Shown in pieces: positions 10,660 to 22,270 of a DNA stretch of 64,000 nt. The stretch comes from Platanthera guangdongensis. Lineage: Eukaryota > Streptophyta > Magnoliopsida > Asparagales > Orchidaceae. The position numbers were made by a program, and so were the translations under genes. The DNA is taken from positions 82,334,564 to 82,398,563 of the forward strand of contig CM077166.1 in NCBI GenBank assembly GCA_039583875.1, written 5' to 3'. The notes under the pieces are model-generated. The model had not been told where the DNA came from. It did not search any database and saw nothing but the letters and a program-made list of their open reading frames with translations. Each line of letters begins with the position of its first letter. The first letter of the stretch is position 1.

Positions 10660-11590
10660 TAATCCTTTCCCCCCAGGTGTGCCTACAGCTTTGCTAGCTA
10701 ATGAGAGCCTGACAGCGAGTCTACTCGGGGCCGAGCAGCACTCGGGGTCCCTTACCCCCCAGGTGTGCCTTCAACCCCGCCAGCTAGTGGGAGCCTGACA
10801 GCGAGTCTACCCGGGGCCGAGCAGCACTCGGGGTCCTACAAAATATCCAAACTCTCTCTCCAAACTCCAAACTCTCTCCCTTACCCCCCAGGTGTGCCTA
10901 CAGCCCTGCCAGCTAGTGGGAGCCTGACAGCGAGTCTACCCGGGGCCGAGCATCACTCGGGGTCCTGCAAAAACCTCCAAGAACCAATCCTTTCCCCCCA
11001 GGTGTGCCTACAGCCCTGCCAGCTAGTGGGAGCCTGACAGCGAGTCTACCCGGGGTCGAGCATCACTAGGGGTCCTGCAAAAACCTCCAAGAAGCAATCC
11101 TTTCCCCCCAGGTGTGCCTACAGCCCTGCCAGCTAATGAGAGCCTGACAGCGAGTCTACCCCGGGCCGAGTAGCACTCGGGGTCTTGCAAAATATCCAAA
11201 CTCTCTCTCCAAACTCCAAACTCTCTCCCTTACCCCCCAGATGTGCCTACAGCCCTGCCAGCTAGTGGGAGCCTGACAGCGAGTCTACCCGGGGCCGAGC
11301 ATCACTTGGGGTCCTGCAAAAACCTCCAAGAACCAATCCTTTCCCCCCAGGTGTGCCTACAGCCCTGCCAGCTAATGAGAGCCTGACAGCGAGTCTACCC
11401 GGGGCCGAGCAGCACTCGGGGTCCTGCAAAATATCCAAACTCTCTCTCCAAACTCCAAACTCTCTCTCTTACCCCCCAGGTGTGCCTACAGCCCTGCCAA
11501 CTAGTGGGAGCTTGACAGCGAGTCTACCCGGGGCCGAGCATCACTCGGGGTCCTGCAAAAACCTCTAAGAACCAATCCTTTCCCCCCAGG
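10660..11590. repeat. Tandem repeat array A in element C (CCCCCCAGGTGTGCCTACAG units)
   Basis: Eight or nine units start with CCCCCCAGGTGTGCC and continue with CCCTGCCAGCTA(G/A)TG and GAGCCTGACAGCGAG. Unit length alternates between about 90-110 and 130 bp because some copies carry an extra CCAAACTCTCTCTCC stretch. Open frames crossing the array are repeat artefacts. Confidence 0.9.
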
Positions 11591-13340
11591 TGTGCCTACA
11601 GCCCTGCCAGCTAATGAGAGCCTGACAGCGGGATCTGCTCGGGGTCCACTACTACCACCATCGAGTGACTTCCAGCCCTGCCAGCTAGGTGAGAGCCTAA
11701 TAGCAGGATCTGCTCGAGGCCCAAGGATGACACCGAGTGACTCCCAGCCCTGCCAGCTTGGTGAGAGCCTGACAGCGGGATCTGATCGGGGTCCACTACT
11801 ACCACCATCGAGTGACTTCCAGCCCTGCCAGCTAGGTGTGAGCCTAACAGCGGGATCTGCTCGAGGCCCAAGGATGACACCGAGTGACTTCCAGCCCTGC
11901 CAGCTAGGTGAGAGCCTGACAGTGGGATCTGCTCGGGGTCCACTACTACCACCATCGAGTGACTTCCAGCCCTGCTAGCTAGGTGAGAACCTGACAACGG
12001 GATCTGCTCGAGGCCCAAGGATGACACCGAGTGACTTCCAGCCCTGCCAGCTAGGTGAGAGCCTGACAGCGGGATCTGCTCGGGGTCCACTACTACCACC
12101 ATCGAGTGACTTCCAGCCCTGCCAGCTAGTGGGAGCCTGACAGCGGGATCTGCTTGAGGCCCAAGGATGACACCGAGTGACTTCCAGCCCTGCCAGCTAG
12201 GTGAGAGCCTGACAGCGGGATCTGCTCGTGGTCCACAACTACCGCCATCGAGTGACTTCCAGCCCTGTCAGCTAGGTGAGAGCCTGACAGCGGGATCTGC
12301 TCGAGGCCCAAGGATGACACCGAGTGACTTCCAGCCCTGCCAGCTAGGTGAGAGCCTGACAGCGGGATCTGCTCGGGGTCCACTACTACCACCATCGAGT
12401 GACATCCAGCCCTGCCAGCTAGGTGAGATCTTGACAGTGGGATCTGCTCGAGGCCCAAGGATGACACCGAGTGACTTCCAGCCCTGCCAGCTAGGTGAGA
12501 GCCTGATAGCAGGATCTGCTCGGGGTCCACTACTACAACCATCGAGTAACTTCCAGCCCTGCCAGCTAGTGGGAGCCTGACAGCGGGATCTGCTCGAGGC
12601 CCAAGGATGACACCGAGTGACTTCTAGCCCTGCCAGCTAGGTGAGAGCCTGACAGCGGGATCTGCTCGGGGTCCACAACTACCGCCATCGAGTGACTTCC
12701 AGCCCTGCCAGCTAGGTGAGAGCCTGACAGCGGGATCTGCTCGAGGCCCAAGGATGACACCGAGTGACTTCCAGCCCTGCCAGCTAGGTGAGAGCCTGAC
12801 AGCGGGATCTGCTCGGGGTCCACAACTACCGCCATCGAGTGACTTCCAGCCCTTCCAGCTAAGTGAGAGCCTGACAGCGGGATCTGCTCGAGGCCCAAGG
12901 ATGACACCGAGTTACTTCCAGCCCTGCCAGCTAGGTGAGAGCCTGATAGCGGGATCTGCTCGGGGTCCACTACTACCACCATCGAGTGACTTCCAGCCCT
13001 GCCAGCTAGTGGGAGCCTGACAGTAGGATCTGCTCGAGGCCCAAGGATGACACCGAGTGACTTCCAGCCCTGCCAGCTAGGTGAGAGCCTGACAGCGGGA
13101 TCTGCTTGGGGTCCACAACTACCGCCATCAAGTGACTACTAGCCCTGCCAGCTAGGTGAGAGCCTGACAGCGGGATCTTCTCGAGGCCCAAGGATGACAC
13201 CGAGTGACTTCCAGCCCTGCCAGCTAGGTGAGAGTCTAACAGCGGGATCTGCTCGGGGTCCACTACTACCACCATCGAGTGACTTCCAGCCCTGCCAGCT
13301 AGGTGAGAGCCTGACAGCGGGATCTTCTCGAGGCCCAAAT
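11590..13340. repeat. Tandem repeat array B in element C (about 142-bp dimeric unit)
   Basis: Two half-units of about 70 bp alternate, both built on CCCTGCCAGCTAGGTGAGAG and GACAGCGGGATCTGCTC. One ends in AAGGATGACACCGAGTGA, the other in a CTACTACCACCATCGAGTGA-like stretch. About twelve dimers. Element E carries the same dimer design at 35340-37130. Both strands stay open because the unit is nearly a multiple of three, so the ORFs here are not evidence of genes. Confidence 0.93.
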
Positions 13341-13621
13341 TCACTTCACTTCTTCATGCGAGCTCATTGCAATAGTGTTGGCGTGTTTAAAGAACTCTTA
13401 TTAAAAATCAGAGCACCACTTACATACCTTAAAGAAAAGAGCGCTTCAAATAGGTGCAAATCCTACCACGAGTGCTATGGGATTCCAACAACAGCTATGG
13501 GAGGGGACAACTCTGAGTATGAGGACCACACATACAAAGTATCAACGCATGACCCTGGTCGTCACCTGGTTCCACTTCTATACCCATGACGCTCGCCAGA
13601 GTTCTTCTGTGCTGGTCACAC

Positions 13622-13639
13622 TCCACGCTCACCGCACCA
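13622..13639 (-). other. Primer-binding-site-like sequence of element C
   Basis: Four bases inside the right LTR the minus strand reads TGGTGCGGTGAGCGTGG, starting TGG as a PBS must. The same bases occur at the matching place in element E (42688-42705). I cannot name the tRNA with confidence. Confidence 0.55.
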
Positions 13640-13643
13640 AAAA

Positions 13644-15650
13644 TGTTGAAAACGAAAATCGGTCTCCTGTGGAGTTCGACCCTTGGGTAAGGGGTGACCG
13701 CGCACCTACTACCCTCAAGCGAACGATCTAGGCACAAGACTAGGAACCCAAGGGACAGACCCAAGGTCTCAGCGTGGAGGACCCGCCGCATACCCGGAAG
13801 ACTAGCAAACTCTTCCCCTCCCAAGCCAAGGGCTGAGCTAAGGCACCTTCGGAGGGCTCTCTTGGCCGACCGGAACATCCAAGGAGTATCTCGAGATCCA
13901 CTCCCAAACTAGAGGTGCCACCTCGGGTCTATGTACAATGTTCCCCGCCAGCCTTACTATTGGCACAAAACTGCCCAGCAGCCCTACTCTACGCAGCCTC
14001 AACTGGGCCGCTAACAGCGGAACTCCGCTACTCTGAAAGGATGACAACGGGCCATCAGGGGCTTCCCGGCATCTATACCTCGGGGCCCACATGGGGGGAG
14101 CGGTTCACGAACACACCGCTCGCCCAAGACAGGAAGAGTAAACTATATTCACATAGCATCACAGATATGAAAAAATATTACAGGAATATAAATTCCATAC
14201 TCAGCACGCAGGCCGACAATATAAACAAAAAGGCCTTCGAGGGCCGGCACAAGCTTGGGCTTAAGCCCGCTACTCCCCGCCTGGTACTGCAACACCTATA
14301 CGCCAACGTCTCGACGAGCGGCGGCCAACTAGTCATCGGTCGGCTAATATAAGCGGGCCAAACATATTGCGCACACCCCCTTTTTGGGGGCTACGGAGCG
14401 CATTCCCTGCAAGCGGCTAAATAAACAACTTCCTCGGAGTCTTCTCCGGGAACCCCAGAACATCACCAATCCGGCTCACACGTCCGGATGGGCTTCACAC
14501 AGCATGTCTAAACCCGTACTCACGCTTCCGGGCACTAATGCAATTAACTGCGGGGACGTACACGTCAACCCGTCGGAAAGCTCCCTTCTCCCCACCCGTT
14601 GGTGGAGAGGAGCTTCCATGCAAACATGTAAACTGAGGGCTTCACCTGCCCAAGTTGAAACATCGTTACCCTTGTCGCGTGCTTGGCGTCAGGGCTGGGA
14701 GAGGAGCTCCGGGTTGATCCTACTGCATGCGGCCGCGTCGGTGGTCGATCTCCACTCCAGGCCGAGCCTTGCTCCAGGCCGAGCCTCGCTCCAGGCCGAG
14801 CCTTGCTCCAGGCCGAGCCTCGCTCCAGACCGGGCCTCGCTCCAGGCCGAGCCTCGCTCCAGGCCGAGCTTGCCGCCGGGAGAAGGGGAGGTCGAGGTGT
14901 GCTGCTCCAGGTCGGGAAAAATAGTGGATCGGCCGGGGTGCTCCAGGCGGATGGAAAAAGAGGGAGAGGGGCGGCCGCGTCCTGCCTTGCCGGCGACGGG
15001 AGAGAGAGGGGCTGGGCGGCCCCTTGCTATTTCAGGCCAAAAGTGAGAGATGGAGACGGGGCTCGGGTTGCCACTACAGGCGGCGGCAGCGAGAGAGAGG
15101 AGGTGGGCTCGGGCCGCTGATCCAGGCGACGAGAGAGAGAAGATGGAGGCGCGGCCGGGGCTGTGCTACTCCAGCCGACGGGAGAGAGAGATGGGGGCGC
15201 GGGGTTGTCTTGCTCCAGGCCGACGAGAGAGCGGGGAAGCGGGCGGCGGCGGCTGGGCTCCGGATCCGCCGGGCTAGGGTTCCACTCCGCCTTTTTCTTC
15301 TTCCCCGGCTTCCATTTTCCCTTTTTCTTTTCGCTGCTGTCCCTGACCCCAGCCTTTTTACTTCCTTTTTCTTTTTCCCCCTTTTGCTCCTGTACCCCGC
15401 TTCTCCTTTTTTCCCAAAATCCCTGCCTCTCCCCCCTATCTTATCACCTAGCAGTAATATATATAATATATTATATATTATAATACAATATATAATATAT
15501 ATATATATAAATCAAAGCGCATAAAACCTCCGCACGCACGCACGAGGACCCGCATGCCTCCGAACAAGGACGCACCAACTCGTCGCCCACAACACGCCCC
15601 TAGGCTGGCATTTGGGGAGGATCTCACTCGCCCGGCTACGGGGTTGTACA
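13644..15650 (-). repeat. Element C right (5') LTR
   Basis: Matches 8360-10373 over its full length with scattered substitutions and small indels. It ends GGGGTTGTACA at 15650, followed by the TGGAG duplication. No gene. Confidence 0.95.
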
Positions 15651-15655
15651 TGGAG

Positions 15656-16152
15656 GGTTCCCCGGGGTCCGTTAGGGGCGGCCGGGAGGAGATGTGTTGG
15701 TTACACAGTTTGAGGTCAGCCTTTGCTGACCCACGTTACTAATAATTTTTACAGGGCAAGGATCGCAAGCAGGAGATAGCTCGCCGGCCAGAAAGGCCTA
15801 AGCCTCATGAAGTGTTCCCCTCTTTTGCGATTCTACTTATATGACATTGTATGTTTGAGACTCATGTTGTCCGGCTTGTACGCCGAGGTAGACTAGGAGT
15901 GCTTATGCAGTTTCATGATTGTTGCATTATGTGAGTTTGGACTCTCTTATGTTGTAAGGCCATAGGGCCATCTTTTTATTACTCTTGTAGTGGTGGATAA
16001 CTTCTAGTCTTGCTTGTGTTTCTGTTGTGTTGTGCAAAGAGTTTTGAGTGTGGGTAGTTATATCATCTTATAATACTAAAGTTGTGGCGTCCATATGTTG
16101 TGGGGCCCGGGCCGGACCCATATTATACGGTCATTACAGGGGAGGTGTTACA
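15656..16152 (+). repeat. Element B 5' LTR, segment 2
   Basis: Resumes after the C insertion with GGTTCCCCGGGGTCCG and ends GGGGAGGTGTTACA, matching the end of the 3' LTR (47696-48191). Confidence 0.95.
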
Positions 16153-16155
16153 ATT

Positions 16156-16171
16156 TGGTATCAGAGGCAGG
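16156..16171 (+). other. Primer-binding site of element B (iMet-tRNA type)
   Basis: TGGTATCAGAGGCAGG starts three bases after the LTR end. It matches the plant initiator-Met PBS (TGGTATCAGAGC) over the first eleven bases. Confidence 0.9.
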
Positions 16172-16250
16172 TTTAGATTTAAGGTCAGTGCGTAGAGAAG
16201 TTATCCACATAAGAGTAATGCGGGACCATGAGTGTCCTTATGTTTAAGTC

Positions 16251-17312
16251 TTGAGATTAGAGACTGATTCCTTGTTTCTTATTTTCTTGAAGAGTGCAAG
16301 CAACGAGGTGGGAACGTCGAGAGCAAGAGAAGAACTCTCAGCGAGCAGTGTCACTGCTCCAGGTCTTTTGGGCACGGGTGTAAACCCGACCGACTTCTGC
16401 CGCATGCTTGCAGAAGCGATGGTGGCAGCCCAAGCTGCAGCGGCAGCTCAGGTAGCAACCCCTGCTACACCGGACATGGCGACGGCCGTGCCAGGCAAAG
16501 AAGCCAGGCGAGTGGAGGCCTTGGCGAAAAGGGTGGTTGTCGGACATGGAGACCAGCACATGAAGTATTTCCTGAGCTTCCATCCCCCTTCGTTTAAGGG
16601 AGTTGGTATGCCAACGGATGCGGAGGATTGGTGGGTTGGAATTCAAGAGCTTTTAAGGGCGGCAGAGACGCCAGAAGAAAAGAAATCTGAGTATGCGGCG
16701 TTCATGTTGGAAGGAGACGCCAAGTTGTGGTGGGTGAGCCATAGCGGCCGCCAGTTCCCTGGACGCACCCCATCGGTGGAGGAATTTGGGGATGCTTTTC
16801 TAAAGAAGTACATTCCTGTTTCTACACGGTTGGCCCTTTAGAGGCAGTTTCTGCACTTAATGCAGCGAGACAAGACGGTGGACGAGTATGTGCTGGAGTT
16901 CACCCGTTTGGGTCGTTACGCGGGAATGACGATGGCAGATGATGTAGAGAGGGATAACCTCTTCTACCAGGGGCTGAGGGAGAATCTGAGGCAACCCCTC
17001 ATTTCCATGAAGAGAGCTGGTTTTAATGATTTAGTTGAGGCTGCCAGGATGTTGGAAAGTGATCTGGAGCAAACCCAACGTCGTAAGGGTTTCACTCCCA
17101 AGCAACGGGAAGGGAATCCTCCCCAATCCCAGGGAAAGTCTGAAGGGAGTAGGTGGAGGAAAAAACCTCACACTTCCAGGTCTGGTGAGAAGAGCAAGTG
17201 GACGCCTGGAGGTTCTCACTCTAGGGGACCGCCGATGTGCTACAACTGCGATAAGGTGGGGCACATAGCTCGTGTTTGTCCTCAAGGAGGAGCGGAGCAA
17301 GAGGCAATGTAG
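16251..17312 (+). pseudogene. gag: Element B gag (capsid and nucleocapsid), interrupted by a stop
   Basis: The structural protein that packages retrotransposon RNA. From 16251 the frame reads through the capsid-like region (KYFLSFHPPSFKGVG, then a DAEDWW motif and a LWWVSHSGRQFPG segment, about residues 100-180). A TAG at 16839-16841 breaks it after TRLAL. The same frame continues with RQFLHLMQRDKTVDEYVLEF, a Ty3/gypsy gag motif, and a CCHC zinc knuckle CYNCDKVGHIARVC near 17240. The frame stops again with TAG at 17310. Both TAGs are explained by CAG to TAG. The true start is uncertain: the ATG at 16251 is the first in frame but may lie in the leader. Protease follows on the same strand. Confidence 0.85.
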
Positions 17313-17503
17313 GAGCAGACTGTGCGCTCCGGCCCCAGTGCCACAGAGAAAGGGAAGATGGCGGAGTCAAGCGCTTCTCGGTTCCAACCGGTGCAACCAA
17401 GGCCGACAACCTTAGACAGCAGGAAGCGATCCGCCAAACCAATGTGGTGACAGGTATGAAGAAATTTAAGTTTAAATCTTGTGCTTCATACTTTTAGACT
17501 TTT

Positions 17504-17832
17504 ATGTGTGATGTCTATGTTGTAGGCTTCGTATTTTTTTCCGGATACCCTGCTAGGGTATTGTTCGATACGGGAGCATCGCACTCCTTTCTTGCGGAGA
17601 GCTTCGTCCGGAGAATAGAAGTTGAGTCTTTCTTGGCGGACGCGGAGCTGAAAGTGCGCATGCCCAATGGGTCATCCATGACCACCGGGGCCAAAGGGCG
17701 CATCTGTTGGTAGCTGGACGGAGTTGACTTCATTTTGGTAGCAGCGATTTTACCATTGGTTGAGTTTGATGTCATTTTGGGCATGGACTGGCTTGCAGAG
17801 CAGCACGCCAAATTGATTGCCTATCTAAGGTA
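17504..17832 (+). pseudogene. Element B protease region
   Basis: Retropepsin-type aspartic protease that would cut the Gag-Pol polyprotein. The catalytic motif VLFDTGASHSF is at about 17560-17592, and the flap/second-half motif [10 protein letters not shown] is at about 17765-17795. A TAG at 17711-17713 (from CAG) cuts the frame in the middle. The frame ends just before the RT region, which continues in another frame, so an indel lies near 17825. The link to gag is also out of frame. Confidence 0.8.
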
Positions 17833-19563
17833 GTGACCCTAAGGAGCAAAGGGCAGGCGGAAGTCAAATTTGATGGCCTTTGTGGAGTGGCCTGTTCCCT
17901 GATTTCGGCCATGCAATTGATGCGGGCAGTTAACCAGGGTGGTGTAGCGCTGGTAGTGTTATTGGAGGTTTGTCTCTCCCAGTTGTCTATTGAGGAAGTG
18001 CCCGTAGTGCCAGAGTTCAAAGATGTGTTTCCGGATGAACTTCCTGGAGCGCCTCCTCGGCGGGAGATCGACTTCTCGATCGAGTTAGTGCCGGAGGCTA
18101 GGCCGGTGTCACGTCCTCCGTTTAGGATGGCACCAAAGGAGTTGGCTGAACTCAAAGTACAGTTACAGGAACTGTTGGAGCAAGGGTATATCAGACCCAG
18201 TTCTTCGCTGTGGAGCGCGCCGGTATTGTTTGTAAAGAAGAAAGATGGTAGCATGCGGTTGTGCATAGACTACCGAGAGCTGAATAAATTGACCGTTAAG
18301 AATAAGTATCTGATGCCTCAGATAGACGACTTGTTCGACCAGTTGGTAGGTTCGGTGGTGTACTCAAAATTGGACTTGAAGTCAGGCTATTATCAGTTGC
18401 GAATTCGGGATGAGGACATACCCAAGACTGCCTTTGGTACGAGGTACAGACACTTTGAGTTAACGGTGATGCCATTCGGGCTGACGAACGCGCCATCTGT
18501 GTTCATGGACCTTATGAATCGGGTATTTTGGGAATACTTGGATTCTTTTGTGGTTGTCTTCATCGATGACATCTTGGTGTATTCCAAATCGGAAGTGGAG
18601 CATGAGACCCACTTGAGAGTGGTCTTGCAAGTGTTGAGGGAGAATCAGTTGTATGCAAAGTTCTCAAAGTGCGAGTTCTGGTTAGAGAAGGTGGCATTTT
18701 TGGGCCACGTGATTAGTGTGGATGGGGTGGCAGTGGATCCAACAAAAGTGTAAGCCATCAGAGATTGGCCAGTCTTGAGGACCGTAGCGGAAGTCCGAAG
18801 TTTTCTTGGACTAGCCGGGCATTATAGGAGATTTGTGGAGAACTTTTCGCGGATAGCTCTACCCCTCACCTCACTCTCTCGTAATGATCATAAGTTTGTG
18901 TGGACTCAAGAGTGCAGTCAAGCATTTGAGGCACTGAAGGAGAGACTGATGATGGCTCCAATCCTAAGTCTATCGCAAGGGACCGAGGGATTTCAGATAT
19001 TCAGTGACGCATCGGGATGCGGTTTAGGTTGCGTTTTGGTGCAACATGGCAAGGTGATAGCTTTTGGGTCTAGACAGCTAAAGCCTCATGAGAGGAATTA
19101 CCTCGTCCATGACTTGGAGTTGGCGGCGGTAATTTTTGCGTTGAAAATATGGCGACATTATGTGTATGGTGCAAAGGTGGAGATCTTCACGGATTATAAA
19201 AGCCTGAAGTACCTATTGGATCAAAAGGACTTGAACATACGGCAACGCAGGTGGGTTGAGTTTCTTGGAGACTACGAAGTGACGATTCAGTATACGCCAG
19301 GTAAAGCCAATGTGGTGGCGGATGCCTTGAGTAGAAAGTACTCGGGGCAAGGGAATTGGATCAAAGCTCATGATGAGCGGTTGGTATGGGAATGGGAGTC
19401 CCTTGGTTTGGAATGTGTGGCGAGAGGCGAGTCCAGCGTGGCTCGGTTGAACTGGATTGAAGTGCGGAACGACTTGTCCGATCGCATTCGGGAAGTGACT
19501 CGGTTGGATGTGGAGTTTCAACCATTTGTGTTGGAGGCTCAAAAGGGCGAGAGCAGCGCCTGA
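17833..19563 (+). pseudogene. pol: Element B reverse transcriptase and RNase H
   Basis: RT copies the element RNA into DNA; RNase H removes the RNA strand. RT motifs appear in order: [45 protein letters not shown], and the catalytic [13 protein letters not shown] with the Asp pair at about residues 245-246. TAA at 18751-18753 interrupts after DPTKV, where related elements have Q or E, so CAA to TAA is likely. The same frame continues with [13 protein letters not shown], then RNase [12 protein letters not shown], the [17 protein letters not shown] segment, [12 protein letters not shown] and the final ADALSR. TGA at 19561-19563 (probably from CGA) ends this stretch, and integrase follows in the same frame. 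Confidence 0.92.
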
Positions 19564-20911
19564 GAGATGATTGATGAGATTCTGAGGAAGGACGGAAGGG
19601 TTTGTGTACCGCAGTTCACCAAACTCCGTGAGGAGTTGTTGTTTGAGGCTCACTTCACAAAGTACTCCATTCACCCGGGGCAGTACAAAGATGTACTTGG
19701 ATATGAAGAAATCCTTTTGGTGGTCGGGGTTGAAGCGGGGCGTAGCTTTGTATGTGAATCGTTGCCAAACTTGCGCCTTGGTGAAGGCCGAATGTCAGAA
19801 GCCGGGCGGGTTCCTGAAGCCCCTTCCAATCCCTGAGTGGAAATTTGATGACATCTCCATGGATTTTGCACATGGTCTGCCTAGATCGCAGCAGGGTAAT
19901 GATGCTATTTGGGTGATCATGGATCGCTTAACCAAAGTGGCCCACTTCATCCCAAATCGGAAGGAGGACAGCGTGGAGAAGCTGGTGGAGTTATATGTTC
20001 GCAACATTATGCGACTGTACGGAATTCCTAAGAGCATAGTCAGCGATCGAGATGGACGGTTTACGTCCAAGGACTGGAGATTGGTTCAGAAGAGTTTGGG
20101 CACGAAACTAAAGTTCAGTACGGCGTTCCATCCTCAAACTGATGGGCAAACCGAAAGAACGAACCGTACTATGGAGGATATGTTGAGAATGTGCATTCTT
20201 GACTTTGGCAAGAAGTGGGAGGATCACCTCTTCATGGTGGAATTCGCGTACAATAAAAGTTATCAAGCAAGTATAAAAATGGCACCATACGAAGCTTTGT
20301 ATGTGAAACGGTGTCGAACACTGATGTCTTGGACAGAGGCGGGAGACACCAAAATTTTGGGAAAGGAGGTGGTAGTTGACGCTTGTGAGTTGGTACGGAC
20401 CATTCAAGAGCGTATGAAGGTGGCGCAAGACCGGCAAGCAAAATACTTTAATGCTCGTCACAGGAAGTTGGAGTTTGCGGTAGGTGATTGGGTCTATTTG
20501 AAGATCAAGTCGTTCAAAGGCGTCTCACGAATTTGCCGACTCAAGAAGTTGAGCCCAAGGTTTTTGGGGCCTTTTGAAGTTGTTGAACGGGTGGGAGAAG
20601 CAGCCTATCGGTTGGCGTTGTCCGCGGAGCTGAGTGGATTGCATGACGTCTTCCATGTCTCTGTCTTGACGAAAGCCTTGGTGGAGGCTAGTGTGGTGAT
20701 CGAGCCGGCATCGATGCTGATAGAGGAAGACTTGAGGACGCGAGTCCGTCCAATTGCTATAAAGGATTCGGAGACTCGGCAGTTGCGGAATAAAGAGGTT
20801 AAACTCGTGAAAGTCCGATGGGACAACTGCGACCGTGAGGAGCTCTCTTAGGAGCGAGAACAAGCCATGCGAGAAGAGTATCCAAAGCTCTTCAAATCAG
20901 GTACCATTTAA
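19564..20911 (+). pseudogene. pol: Element B integrase with C-terminal chromodomain
   Basis: Integrase joins element DNA to the genome; the chromodomain is thought to steer insertion towards particular chromatin. The first part (AHFTKYSIHPG) is in the RNase H frame. A one-base loss near 19680 shifts reading to STKMYLDMKKSFWW, completing the HHCC zinc region with NRCQTC. All three catalytic residues are present: D in SMDFAHGLP, D in IVSDRDGRF and E in QTDGQTERTN. The C-terminus (PIAIKDSETRQLRNKEVKLV, then KVRWDN) is a chromodomain of the Tekay/Del kind. A TAG at 20849-20851 replaces its expected Trp (TGG to TAG), and the same frame goes on with EREQAMREEYPKLF to TAA at 20909-20911. Confidence 0.92.
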
Positions 20912-20955
20912 GCGTTGTTTCCTTTTTGCTTTGTAATTTCGGGACGAAATTCTTT

Positions 20956-20970
20956 TAAGGGGGGAAGAGT
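20956..20970 (+). other. Polypurine tract of element B
   Basis: TTAAGGGGGGAAGAGT abuts the 3' LTR, preceded by the TTTCGGGACGAAATTC box common before the PPT in chromoviruses. Confidence 0.9.
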
Positions 20971-22270
20971 TGTAACACCCCAAAATTTTGAGGGAGGGGC
21001 GATCAGCGTTTTCTGGCCAAGTTTGGTTTCTGGCAGGGGGCACACGGCCTGGGACACGGGCGTGTCCTAGGGCGTGTCAGGCTCCAGTCGACGTTTTGGT
21101 CGAGAGGTCGACGAATTTCGCTCGACGATGTGTCGAGACAAGGTACACGGCCTGAGACACAGGCGTGTCTCAGGGCGTGTCGAGCCCGTTTCGACGATCG
21201 GTCCGGGGAGTCGATGATTTTAGCTCGACGATGTGTCGAGACAAGGCACACTGCCTAGGACATGGGCGTGTCCAAGGCCGTGTCAGTCAGTCAACGAACT
21301 TCTCTCGACGAAGTTCACTCGACGAGTGTCGAGTGTCGAGACAGGGGCACACGGCCTGTGACACGGGCGTGTCCCGCTTGGTCGACGAACTTCGCTCGAC
21401 GAAGTGTCGAGACAGTGAACACGGCCTGGAGCCCATGCGTGTTGAGGTAGACACGGGCAAGGACACGGGCGTGTCCAATACCCGTGTAGTTCTCGGGTTG
21501 TTTTCGGGGCTATGTCGATGAAGGCACACGGCCGACCACACGGTCGTATCAGTTGGAACACGGGCATGTCAAGTCGAACACGGGCATGTCGGATGCCCGT
21601 GTGTTGTTCCAAGCGCGTCGATTTTGACGGCGAATGAGGGACACGGCCCTGGACACGGGTGTGTGTCAGGCCGTGTTCGGCCCATGTACTTTATTTTTCA
21701 GACGGATCATGGCCGCTCTTTCCCTTATTTTGGGATCTGATGGTCCGGGACTGCTCTTAGGGAGTTAAGTCCGAGAATAGGGTTGGAAACCCTCGTTCTT
21801 CTCCAAGCTTTCTCTTAATAAAATTCTAGAGAGAAAGGAGAGCAAGGAAGAAAGTGAAGTAGAGATCTGGCTGTTGGAGAGGCTTCGGTGCTCCAAATCG
21901 CGAGCCGAGTCCAGATCTGTGGAGGCTAGACCGTTGCGAAGGTTTTCATCCAGCTATTTTTGTCATGGCTAGGAAGAGTAGTCGGAAGGTAACGACACTT
22001 CTCCTCTCGATTTTATGATGCATGTTTTAGCATCTTTTCTCTTCTAGTTTTTGGGCACCAAACACTCAAATGAGAGGGGTTTGGGTCGCCAAGGTTCAAG
22101 AGGAACCTCCGGGTCGATTGAGTCCGTCCCTGGCATGTTTGCATTAGAGATCCGCTCCGTTAGTGGATTAGGCATGGTGGGTGAAGCCGTAGTCGCGACC
22201 GTTAGTCCGACTCGGTGATGTTGCATACGAGCTTTAAGGATTCGTAGAGATCCGTTGCGGCAAGATGTCG
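20971..22270 (+). repeat. Element B 3' LTR, segment 1
   Basis: Matches 6268 onward and includes the palindrome array (about 21036-21700). It ends at the TGTCG target site of element D, and the LTR resumes at 46917. No gene. Confidence 0.95.
22266..22270. repeat. Target-site duplication of element D (TGTCG)
   Basis: The partner is 46912-46916. The empty site is visible in B's 5' LTR, where GGCAAGATGTCGTTTGTGATG reads through at about 7569-7589. Confidence 0.97.

Larger units (their letters stand above)
8360..15650 (-). mobile_element. Element C: Tat-type non-autonomous LTR retrotransposon without gag-pol
   Basis: A 7,291-bp insertion with TG...CA ends and TGGAG duplications. LTRs are 8360-10373 and 13644-15650 (about 2.01 kb each). 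The 3.27-kb interior holds only tandem repeats and UTR-like sequence. A PPT sits inside the left LTR and a PBS-like site inside the right one, so transcription would run on the minus strand. LTR ends (TGTTGAAACC...GGTTGTACA), PBS, PPT, a hairpin beside the PPT and the repeat family are all shared with element E, whose LTR is only 0.93 kb. It encodes no protein, so proteins for its movement must have come in trans, plausibly from an E-like element. Confidence 0.92.

Noticed and set aside
11592..13344. Long repeat-containing ORFs on both strands in element C
   Set aside because: The tandem unit lacks stops in several frames, so open frames arise without selection. Both strands are open equally.
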